From Anaerolineae bacterium (GTDB lineage: Bacteria; Chloroflexota; Anaerolineae; Aggregatilineales; UBA2796): a stretch of DNA of 64,000 nt. Shown here piece by piece: positions 15,981-23,472 of the stretch. The stretch spans positions 1-64,000 of the forward strand of contig JAHBVJ010000037.1 of assembly GCA_019637615.1 (NCBI GenBank). Direction: 5' to 3'. Every line of letters starts with the position of its first letter. Within the stretch, counting starts at the first letter, position 1. Below the pieces are notes generated by a model. The model made no database searches and was not told where the DNA came from. It saw only the letters and a list, made by a program, of their open reading frames with translations. The position numbers were made by a program, and so were the translations under genes.

Positions 15981-16877
15981 TCACACCGTACGCAGCATGG
16001 CTTCCAACAGTTGACGAAAAGCGTGTAAGGCAGGACTTAGCGGCCTACCTTTGACGTTTATAAAGGTAAGCGTGCGCGTGAGCACGAAATCGGGTACGTC
16101 CAGCACAGCCAACGTGCCTGCCCGTCGTTCGATAACAATCGTTGCTTCAGACACTATAGACAATCCCAGTCCGGCGCTCACGGCTTCTTTGACAGCCTGA
16201 TTGCTGCCTAATTCCATCGCCACCCGAAGCTCGGCGTTGCGTTCCTGTATGGCCTGCTCAGAGACTGCACGTGTTCCAGAACCCGATTCGCGGATGATAA
16301 ATGGTTCCGCTAACAACTGCTCGAACGAAACGGCTTGCTGCTTCGCAAAACGATGTTCCAAAGGAGCGATGACGACCAACCTATCCACACGCCACGGCGT
16401 GATCACCAGATTAGGGTCATCTACTGGCCCTTCGATAAAACCGATGTCTACCGCACTTTTCAGCAGCCAATCCACGACCTGCTGTGTGTTGCCTATATCG
16501 AGTGACAACTGGATGCCCGGATAGCGCTCGTGAAAATTGCCCAAAACGCGCGGGAGCAGATAGGTTCCCGTCGTATGACTACCACCTACTGCTAACTGTC
16601 CACGTTCAAGACCATTTAGTTGTTCCAAGGCAGTTTCGGCGGATCGTTCCAAGGCGAAGATTTGCTGTGCGTAGTAATGCAACAAACGTCCAGCCTCGGT
16701 CAGTTCAATTTTATGGTTAGAGCGGTCAATCAACACGCTGTCTAACTGCCGTTCCAACTCCTGTACGCCTTTGGAAACGGCCGGTTGACTAATGTACAGT
16801 ATCGCTGCCGCCTGACTAAAACTTCCGTATTGGGCGACCGCCGCAAACAAGCGCAAGAGATGCAAATTCAAGGTCAT
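15981..16877 (-). CDS. LysR-family transcriptional regulator
   Basis: The 298-residue protein has the N-terminal winged helix-turn-helix (about residues 4-63, with GSFSQAAAILYISQPAVSKGVQ around residues 19-40) and a two-lobed effector-binding domain resembling CysB/CysL-like members (GQLAVGGSHTTGTYLLP near residue 95). It is divergent from an SLC13-type anion permease gene and probably controls it. ATG at 16877 is used; an in-frame GTG at 16886 would add three residues. A T-N11-A inverted repeat overlaps this start, which suggests autoregulation. Confidence 0.9.
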   Translation of the reverse strand: MTLNLHLLRLFAAVAQYGSFSQAAAILYISQPAVSKGVQELERQLDSVLIDRSNHKIELTEAGRLLHYYAQQIFALERSAETALEQLNGLERGQLAVGGSHTTGTYLLPRVLGNFHERYPGIQLSLDIGNTQQVVDWLLKSAVDIGFIEGPVDDPNLVITPWRVDRLVVIAPLEHRFAKQQAVSFEQLLAEPFIIRESGSGTRAVSEQAIQERNAELRVAMELGSNQAVKEAVSAGLGLSIVSEATIVIERRAGTLAVLDVPDFVLTRTLTFINVKGRPLSPALHAFRQLLEAMLRTV

Positions 16878-16878
16878 G

Positions 16879-16893
16879 ATAACCACTAGTTAT
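16879..16893. promoter_or_regulatory. LysR-type operator
   Basis: ATAAC (16879-16883) and GTTAT (16889-16893) form an inverted repeat with a 5-base centre and give the T-N11-A pattern (T16880, A16892) of LysR sites. It sits at the start codon of the LysR gene, about 120 bases from the divergent permease start. Confidence 0.6.
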
Positions 16894-17010
16894 GATTAAT
16901 ATAGAGATTATGTATTGGTATTATAGCGGATGCCCCTCTACTCTTTTATATAGTCTGAGCTTGCACAGCTCGATTATGCCTGCCTATCCCCGCGTATGAC
17001 GGAGAAAAAC

Positions 17011-18849
17011 ATGACTGCTGCTCAATGGTTTGTGATCGCCTTGATCATCATTCCTTTATTACTCATTGCGACAAATCGCATACGACTCGACATCGCCGCC
17101 ATAATGACGGCACTCGCGCTGGCGCTGGGACAACTACTCGGCCTCGGCGTGCTAGGTGCGCCCAATACGCCCGATGACGCGATTAAGTCACTTTCTGGCT
17201 TGGCGGAACCCGTCACGGTGACTTTGTTCAGTCTGTTTATCATCACGCGCTGTCTGGATAAAACTGGCATCACCCGCTGGCTGGCGCAACGCCTTCTGAA
17301 AATCAGTGGCAGATCGGAAACGCGCTTGATCGGGTTATTAGCTGCTACTGCTGCGCTGTTCTCCCTTTTCATGAACAATCTAGCGGCGGGCGCGTTAGTC
17401 CTGCCAAGCGCGATGGAAGTCTCACGACGGACGGGCATCAAGCCAAGTAAGCTGCTAATCCCGGTGGCGTATGGGAGCTGTCTGGGCGGTGCGGCGACGT
17501 ATTTCACTACCGCTAACATCATCGCCAGTGACCTTCTGCGATCAGCCACCCCACCACAAGCGCCATTACATATCCTCGATTTCACGCCGGTCGGCGGTTT
17601 GGTCGCCATCGCGGGCATCGGTTTCCTGATGATGTTTGGCAAACGCTTGCTGCCCAACCGTGAACCATCTGTGGAACAGGTCGTCGCGCACCGTACCGGC
17701 AGCGATCTGGAAGACGCCTACCAGTTAGGCGAACGTTTATGGGAAGTTCAAGTACCCGCTACTTCATCGATCGCGCATCAGTCGTTAGCAGCATCCAGTC
17801 TGGGCGAAAACTTGGGGTTAACGGTGATCGGCCTATGGCGTGGTCGCCAAGCCATCTTCAACCCGACGACAGCGCAAACAATCCAAGCGGGCGATATTTT
17901 ATTAACCGTTGGGCGGGAAGACCGCGTCCAGCAGCTCACCGCACAAGGCTTGAAGATCGGGCGCAATACCACCAACGGACATATCAGCCCGCATGGGGTA
18001 ACTTTCGTGGAGATCATGTTAGCTCCCAGTTCCCAAGCGGAAGGGCATACGCTCAAGGAATTCGAATTCCGCCGACGTTATGGCTTTACGGCAGTTGCCA
18101 TCCGGCGCGAAGGCCATAGTTACCGCACCGATGTAGCCGATTTCAAGTTGCGGTTAGGCGATTCGATTCTGGTGGTGGGTGACAGAAATAGCTTGAAAAA
18201 GTTACAGGGCAGCACAGATTTCCTCAGCCTAGAAACTGATCCTAGCGATCAGCCCGTGCAGTGGAAGCGGGCTGCCTTCGCCATTGTCATCACCTTCGGT
18301 GCGATCTTCGCCTCCATCCTCGGTTTTCCCGTCTATCTAGCCATGCTGATAGCAGCAGTTATTCTGCTTGTGGCGGGTTTGTTGACGATGGAAGAAGCCT
18401 ACCGCACGATGGAGTGGCAAGCCATCATCCTGATCGCGGGCATGTACCCGATCAGTCTCGCCATCGTGAATACGGGACTAGCTTCGTTAGCAGGTCAAGT
18501 GGTGGTCAACGTGATTACACCGTTTGGCGCGCTAGGATTGGTAGCAGGCGCGTACTTATTCACAGCGCTGCTCTCCCAAGTCGTCGCGGGACAAGTCACC
18601 ACGCTGATCACAGCCCCTGTTTTGATTAGCGCGGCGATCAGTCTGAATGTCAGCCCACAAGCTATTGCTGTCGTATCGGCTATTGCGTGTTCGGCGTCCT
18701 TCTTGACGCCCTTATCTCATCCGGTCAATATGCTGATGATCGGCCCCGCCAACTACAAATTCCTCGATTTCTTCCGCGTCGGTTGGGGGCTGACTATCGT
18801 GTGTTTTGTAGCCTTGCTGCTTGGCATGGCGCTGTTCTGGAGACTATAA
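17011..18849 (+). CDS. SLC13-type anion permease with two TrkA-C domains
   Basis: The 612-residue membrane protein has the DASS/SLC13 layout: N-terminal membrane helices with FMNNLAAGALVLPSA, two cytosolic RCK_C/TrkA-C domains (about residues 240-320 and 325-405), then a second membrane block with TTLITAPVLI and FLTPLSHPVN. Relatives carry sulfate, dicarboxylates or other anions; the adjacent CysB-like LysR gene favours sulfate or a related sulfur anion, as inference. ATG at 17011 is preferred because GGAG lies 6 bases upstream; an in-frame ATG at 16996 has no such site. Confidence 0.88.
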   Translation: MTAAQWFVIALIIIPLLLIATNRIRLDIAAIMTALALALGQLLGLGVLGAPNTPDDAIKSLSGLAEPVTVTLFSLFIITRCLDKTGITRWLAQRLLKISGRSETRLIGLLAATAALFSLFMNNLAAGALVLPSAMEVSRRTGIKPSKLLIPVAYGSCLGGAATYFTTANIIASDLLRSATPPQAPLHILDFTPVGGLVAIAGIGFLMMFGKRLLPNREPSVEQVVAHRTGSDLEDAYQLGERLWEVQVPATSSIAHQSLAASSLGENLGLTVIGLWRGRQAIFNPTTAQTIQAGDILLTVGREDRVQQLTAQGLKIGRNTTNGHISPHGVTFVEIMLAPSSQAEGHTLKEFEFRRRYGFTAVAIRREGHSYRTDVADFKLRLGDSILVVGDRNSLKKLQGSTDFLSLETDPSDQPVQWKRAAFAIVITFGAIFASILGFPVYLAMLIAAVILLVAGLLTMEEAYRTMEWQAIILIAGMYPISLAIVNTGLASLAGQVVVNVITPFGALGLVAGAYLFTALLSQVVAGQVTTLITAPVLISAAISLNVSPQAIAVVSAIACSASFLTPLSHPVNMLMIGPANYKFLDFFRVGWGLTIVCFVALLLGMALFWRL

Positions 18850-18927
18850 GCAGCACGTGCTACGTCAATGGAATCAGCATGAAGACAAACGGATTTTGCG
18901 GGAGACCTGAATAAATTCGGTTGGGGC

Positions 18928-18956
18928 TTGTCACACCCTGAATGAAATGCTAGAAT
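18928..18956 (+). promoter_or_regulatory. Promoter of the tRNA pair
   Basis: TTGTCA (18928-18933) and TAGAAT (18951-18956) are separated by exactly 17 bases, each one mismatch from the sigma-70 consensus. The expected start point is about 10 bases before tRNA-Ile. Confidence 0.75.
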
Positions 18957-18972
18957 GTGAACCATCGCAGCC

Positions 18973-19046
18973 GGGCGAGTAGCTCAGTTGGTTAGAGCAT
19001 CCGGCTGATAACCGGAAGGTCATAGGTTCGAGTCCTATTTCGCCCA
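18973..19046 (+). tRNA. tRNA-Ile(GAU)
   Basis: A full cloverleaf is visible: acceptor GGGCGAG with TTCGCCC, D-arm GCTC/GAGC, anticodon stem TCCGG/CCGGA enclosing CTGATAA (anticodon GAT), and a T-arm with GGTTCGAGTCC. The discriminator is A; CCA is not encoded. Confidence 0.97.
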
Positions 19047-19063
19047 CAACAAACGAACCACAC

Positions 19064-19136
19064 GGGGGTGTAGCTCAGCTGGGAGAGCGCCTGCTTTGCA
19101 AGCAGGAAGTCAGGGGTTCGAGTCCCCTCATCTCCA
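19064..19136 (+). tRNA. tRNA-Ala(UGC)
   Basis: The cloverleaf has acceptor GGGGGTG with CATCTCC (two G-U pairs), D-arm GCTC/GAGC, anticodon stem CCTGC/GCAGG with anticodon TGC, and T-arm with GGTTCGAGTCC. Discriminator A, no encoded CCA. It lies 17 bases after tRNA-Ile. This Ile-Ala pair is usually found inside rRNA operons, but no rRNA is present here. Confidence 0.97.
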
Positions 19137-19165
19137 CACGTTCAATCCAGTGAACAAAAAGAGTG

Positions 19166-19200
19166 ACGAGCCAAGGTTGCAGCTTGGCTCGTTTGCTTTC
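19166..19200 (+). terminator. Terminator after the tRNA pair
   Basis: ACGAGCCAAG (19166-19175) and CTTGGCTCGT (19183-19192) form a perfect 10-bp stem with a 7-base loop followed by TTGCTTTC. Confidence 0.75.
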
Positions 19201-19346
19201 CAGCCCCTGCCACTCCTCGACAGCCTTGGTTTGAATTTGGCTAAGGTTTTGTAACATTACGGTGTTGACGCCGACTAAAATTATGGAACGATGCTAGACT
19301 ACAAGCATTCAGCAAGATAAGTCATCCTAACTTGTGCAGGTGCGCA

Positions 19347-20615
19347 ATGGCAGCTAATCAGATCGTCATTGAACCCGAAGAACTCCTACGCCGAGCTTTC
19401 CCCGTGCTTGATGACGAGGAAGTTGCCTTTTTGCTCGACAAGCTCCGCGAACAAACCTATCCACCAGATACCGTGCTGTGCCATGAAGGGATATACGAGG
19501 ATGTGTTTTACCTCGTCTCGTCGGGGATGACAGTGATCTATAAACGGCTGAACGACGACGAAGACCTCGTGCTGCGCTACTGCGGCGCGGGCGAATTCTT
19601 CGGGGAAATGGCGATCATCCAAGAAGCGCCGCGCGCCGCCTCGGTGCGGACGACGGAAGAAACCACCGTCCTCGAATTCGATAAGAACACCTTGCAAGCG
19701 CTGCTCAACCATAACGCGCAGATGGCGCTGGCGATGATGCGCATCACGTTTGACCGACACCGCAGCAACGACCAGAACACAATCAACAATTTGCGCCATT
19801 CGTATGAAACGCTGGAAAAGCTCGACCGCGCCAAGCTGGACTTCATCGAAGTGACCGCACACGAACTGCGCACGCCGCTGACGGTGATGCGCGGCTACGC
19901 CAGCATCCTTGCGATGGACGCCAATATCCAAGGAAATTCGATGCTGGCGGAAATCGTGGAAGGCATCGTCAGCGGGACAAACCGGCTGCATGAAGTGGTT
20001 AACAACATGCTCGATATTCAACGTATCGACATGAACCAGATCAAGCTGTCGAAGTCGCCCGTATCGTTGTCCGTCATCTTGAAGGGCATCGACAAAACGC
20101 TGCAAGAAGTGTTTGCCGAACGACATCTGAATTTTATCCTTGACCTTGGCGACAATACCGATCCGATTTATGTCGAAGCGGATTCGGGCTTGCTGCATAA
20201 GGCGATCCAGCAGATTGTGCTCAACGCCGTGAAGTACACGCCCGACAACGGCACGATCAAAGTGACACTGCGTTATGAGGAGCATGATTTCCTCGCCACC
20301 GTCGCCCATATCACAGTACAGGACACGGGCATCGGGATTGATCCAGAGCACCATAAATTGATCTTTGAGAAGTTCTATCGACTAGGCGCGGCGGAAACCC
20401 ATTCATCGGGCAAGACGGCGTATAAGGCAGGCGGGCCGGGGCTTGGCTTGGCAATTTCACACGGCGCGATCATGGCGCATGGCGGGCAAATCTGGGTCGA
20501 GAGCGAAGGCTACAGCGAAGAAACCTTCCCCGGATCGACCTTCCATATCTTGCTGCCGACAAAATCGCGTGTACCGAGCCAAGAAGGTCGATTCGAGCGC
20601 ATGGATCGGGAATGA
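19347..20615 (+). CDS. cNMP-binding-domain sensor histidine kinase
   Basis: The 422-residue cytosolic protein joins an N-terminal cyclic-nucleotide-binding domain (about 12-135, with GEFFGEMAI) to a histidine kinase core. The phospho-acceptor is His172 in TAHELRTPL; the ATPase part has N-box Asn293, Asp326 in QDTGIGI, an F-box FEKFYRL and G2 GPGLGLA. It should autophosphorylate in response to a ligand bound by the N-terminal domain, but the canonical phosphate-binding-cassette Arg is not obvious, so the ligand may not be cAMP. No response regulator is adjacent. ATG at 19347 has AGG upstream; TTG at 19332 is less likely. Confidence 0.9.
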   Translation: MAANQIVIEPEELLRRAFPVLDDEEVAFLLDKLREQTYPPDTVLCHEGIYEDVFYLVSSGMTVIYKRLNDDEDLVLRYCGAGEFFGEMAIIQEAPRAASVRTTEETTVLEFDKNTLQALLNHNAQMALAMMRITFDRHRSNDQNTINNLRHSYETLEKLDRAKLDFIEVTAHELRTPLTVMRGYASILAMDANIQGNSMLAEIVEGIVSGTNRLHEVVNNMLDIQRIDMNQIKLSKSPVSLSVILKGIDKTLQEVFAERHLNFILDLGDNTDPIYVEADSGLLHKAIQQIVLNAVKYTPDNGTIKVTLRYEEHDFLATVAHITVQDTGIGIDPEHHKLIFEKFYRLGAAETHSSGKTAYKAGGPGLGLAISHGAIMAHGGQIWVESEGYSEETFPGSTFHILLPTKSRVPSQEGRFERMDRE

Positions 20616-20707
20616 AGTAAAAAGCTGCTGCAAAGTTGAGCGATTCTGCTAAGGCGAGATAGCATAGGAGTGTTGTTTAGAAAAGTTATTGTCAAAGGAT
20701 ACTTTTC

Positions 20708-22351
20708 ATGACCGCCTATGCATTACCAAAACTCACTGAACCTGCCCCCGTATCAGCTAAAACTGCTTTGCTGGTTGCCAGCGGCGACCTGCGGCTGTCG
20801 GCAAACCAAGTATGCTGGCCTGCGCAGCAGGAGATGGAACAGAAAGTGACCGCTGCCTTCGCGCGTGAAGGTTGGACGGTTAAACGTGCTCACGAGTACA
20901 ACCCCAAACTGCAACACGGCTTCATCGACAGCCAGCGCATGGGCATGGATGTGTTCAAGAATATTCACCCTGACGCACCGTTGATCGTGGCGGAGGCCGT
21001 CTGGCAGTACAGCCATCATGTGCTGGCGGGCTTGCGCAGCCATCGCGGGCCGATCTTGACCGTTGCCAATTGGAGCGGACAGTGGCCCGGTCTGGTCGGG
21101 ATGCTCAACCTGAACGGCTCGCTGACCAAGATGGGCGTCAACTACAGCACCATCTGGAGCGTTAACTTTGATGATGAGTTTTTCCTGAACGGCATCCGTG
21201 AGTGGATCCAGACGGGCAAAATCACACATCCTGCCAACCACGTCCGCGATCTCGATGTGAGCAAGCTGCCAGCCGCCGAAGCTGAACTAGGGCAGGCGCT
21301 CGCCGCCCAATTCAAGCGCGAGAAGGCTATCCTCGGCGTGTTCGATGAAGGCTGCATGGGCATGTACAACGCCATCATCGATGACGAACTGCTAAACCCG
21401 ATGGGCTTGTACAAAGAGCGCTTGAGCCAATCTAGCCTCGTGGCGAGGATGCGCACCGTCACGGATGATCGTGCCATCGCCGTCCGCCAATGGTTGGATG
21501 AACGCGGGATGAAGTTCGTGACTGGCTCTGACCCCGCGACTGAACTCACCGACGATCAAATCCTTGAGCAGTGCGAAATGTATATCGCCGCCGTCGAGAT
21601 CGCGCATGAATTCGGGTGCGCGGCGATAGGCATCCAGTATCAGCAGGGCTTGAAGGACATGGCTCCGGCATCCGACCTCGTAGAAGGGCTATTGAACAAT
21701 GTCGAGCGCCCGCCCGTCTTCGATCTATCCACCGGACAAGAACTGTTCGCCGGACAAGCCATCCCGCACTTCAATGAAGTGGACGAAGGCGCGGCGGTGG
21801 ATGCGCTGGTGACTAACCGCGTATGGACGACGTTAGGATTCGATCCGGCGACGACGCTGCATGACATCCGCTGGGGCGAAGACTACACAGGCAACGGCGT
21901 GGATGACTTCGTGTGGGTGTTCCTGATCTCCGGCGCAGCGCCTGCCTCACACTTCATCGGCGGCTACGCGGGCGCATCCAGCGAACGACAGCCCCCGATG
22001 TACTTCCGGTTGGGCGGCGGGACGCTCAAGGGCATCAGCAAACCGGGCGAGATCGTATGGAGCCGTGTCTACGTGATGGGCGGCGCGCTGCACGCCGACA
22101 TGGGACGCGCCACGGTGGTGGAACTGCCACGCGAAGAGACAGAACGCCGCTGGCAGCTTTCCAGCCCGCAGTGGCCTATCATGCACGCGGTGCTGCACAA
22201 CGTCACGCGCGACCAGATGATGGGGCGACACAAGGCAAACCACTTGCAAGTGGTGTATGCGCCTTCTGCCGCTGACGCGGATCGCGCACTCGCCGCCAAA
22301 GCCGCCACCTTCAACGCGATGGGCATCAAGGTGCATTTCTGCGGCGTGTAA
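20708..22351 (+). CDS. L-fucose/L-arabinose isomerase family protein
   Basis: The 547-residue protein resembles the FucI/AraA isomerase fold family across its length: an N-terminal domain with ALLVASGDLR, a central FDEGCMGMYNA segment with possible metal ligands, and a C-terminal domain ending with NHLQVVYAPS. Family enzymes interconvert aldoses and ketoses with a Mn ion. The C-terminal part is divergent, so the sugar cannot be named. The ATG has AAGGA 8 bases upstream. It is followed by the convergent repeat-rich gap. Confidence 0.75.
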   Translation: MTAYALPKLTEPAPVSAKTALLVASGDLRLSANQVCWPAQQEMEQKVTAAFAREGWTVKRAHEYNPKLQHGFIDSQRMGMDVFKNIHPDAPLIVAEAVWQYSHHVLAGLRSHRGPILTVANWSGQWPGLVGMLNLNGSLTKMGVNYSTIWSVNFDDEFFLNGIREWIQTGKITHPANHVRDLDVSKLPAAEAELGQALAAQFKREKAILGVFDEGCMGMYNAIIDDELLNPMGLYKERLSQSSLVARMRTVTDDRAIAVRQWLDERGMKFVTGSDPATELTDDQILEQCEMYIAAVEIAHEFGCAAIGIQYQQGLKDMAPASDLVEGLLNNVERPPVFDLSTGQELFAGQAIPHFNEVDEGAAVDALVTNRVWTTLGFDPATTLHDIRWGEDYTGNGVDDFVWVFLISGAAPASHFIGGYAGASSERQPPMYFRLGGGTLKGISKPGEIVWSRVYVMGGALHADMGRATVVELPREETERRWQLSSPQWPIMHAVLHNVTRDQMMGRHKANHLQVVYAPSAADADRALAAKAATFNAMGIKVHFCGV

Positions 22352-22743
22352 TCGCGATCTTTCACCCGACGTTGAAAGGTCTAGATTATTTTAAGCGGTG
22401 GTAAGCAGGTAGTTTGATTCCGATCATCAAACCGATCATAAACGCCCATGAGCATGATCGGTTTGATCCTTTTTCTGCTCAGGGAATGATCGGAAAACCA
22501 TCGCGAAAACCACGTATGATCGGTTTTATGATCGGAAATTGAGCAGCCAAACCGATCATACATGATCAACTACGCATTTGGTGGTTGAGTTCGGAACGGC
22601 GTCTTGAGTGTTACGCAGCAAATCAGACAGCATGTTCAGTTTGGTTCGGCAAGACGGAACTGTTTTTGGCATAGCAGCCAGCTTTAATCATTCTAAACGA
22701 ACATTTGAGCTGCGTCAAGAGTGAATAAACTGCGAACGATGAG
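22352..22743. other. Gap between convergent genes holding an octamer cluster
   Basis: This 392-base gap separates the 3' ends of the isomerase and SDR genes. Its centre (22420-22561) holds the octamer cluster described separately. The flanks have no open frame of note and no recognised RNA. The position between two gene ends fits a role in ending or stabilising transcripts. Confidence 0.65.
22420..22561. repeat. Seven copies of octamer ATGATCGG/CCGATCAT forming two hairpins
   Basis: CCGATCAT occurs at 22420-22427, 22432-22439 and 22552-22559; its inverse ATGATCGG at 22454-22461, 22486-22493, 22516-22523 and 22528-22535. Positions 22426-22439 pair perfectly with 22454-22467 (14 bp), and 22514-22526 pair perfectly with 22549-22561 (13 bp). 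Each copy contains GATC. Spacing is irregular and intervening sequence unrelated, so this is neither a tandem repeat nor a CRISPR array. Confidence 0.85.
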
Positions 22744-23466
22744 TCAGTACGTGCTGGTCAGGCCGCCATCGACCACCAACACTTGCCCCGTCATGTAGCG
22801 GCAGTAATCCGAGGCGAGGAAGACTGCCGCGCCCGCGACATCTTCCGGCTCAGGCGCGCGCTCAATAGGGATTTTGCGCTGCTGCGGATCAAGATCGGTG
22901 TCTCCTGCCGCAACGGCGTTGACCATGATGTTGTAGGGCGCTAATTCCACTGCCATCGAGCGGGTGAGCGCGTTCAAGGCGGCTTTACTCGCATCGTAAG
23001 AGCCAGTTCTCCCCTGCGAAGCGCTGCCCGCTACCGAACTGACGTGGATGACGCGCCCATTTTCATAGGCGATCATGTGCGGTACGACGAGCTTGCTGAT
23101 CATGTAGACCGCTTCGAGATTGACCGCCAGCACCGAACGCCAATCGTTCAGGGAATCTTCAAGGATGCTGCCGACGCGACATAAGTCGGCGTAGGTCACG
23201 AGAATGTCGATGTGCTGCCACTGGCGGATCACGGCGTCGATAGCACTACTGACGGCGGGGCCGTTGGTGAGCGCCACATCAAATTCCAGCACACGCTGAT
23301 TTTGCATCCGCATGGCGGCTGAGGTGTCATGGATTGCTTGCGCATTGTCACCGATAAGCGCGACGGATGCGCCTTCCGCCGCGAACTCACGCGCTACTGC
23401 CCGCCCGATGCCGCGTCCTGCGCCAGTGACGAGCGCGGTACGTCCCTTTAGCAATCCATGACTCAT
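22744..23466 (-). CDS. Short-chain dehydrogenase/reductase (FabG-like)
   Basis: The 240-residue SDR has the nucleotide-binding TGAGRGIG motif (about residues 15-22) and active-site YDASK (about 153-157), preceded by the Ser in HVSSVAG. The DVAGAAVFLASD and VDGG near the C-terminus are standard for classical SDRs. It should be an NAD(P)-dependent oxidoreductase of unknown substrate. It starts 6 bases after the glycosidase gene and is last in that operon. Confidence 0.92.
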   Translation of the reverse strand: MSHGLLKGRTALVTGAGRGIGRAVAREFAAEGASVALIGDNAQAIHDTSAAMRMQNQRVLEFDVALTNGPAVSSAIDAVIRQWQHIDILVTYADLCRVGSILEDSLNDWRSVLAVNLEAVYMISKLVVPHMIAYENGRVIHVSSVAGSASQGRTGSYDASKAALNALTRSMAVELAPYNIMVNAVAAGDTDLDPQQRKIPIERAPEPEDVAGAAVFLASDYCRYMTGQVLVVDGGLTSTY

Positions 23467-23472
23467 GGGTGG

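Noticed and set aside
22420..22561. CRISPR array
   Set aside because: The repeat unit is only 8 bases, occurs in both orientations and has irregular spacing; no cas gene is in the window.
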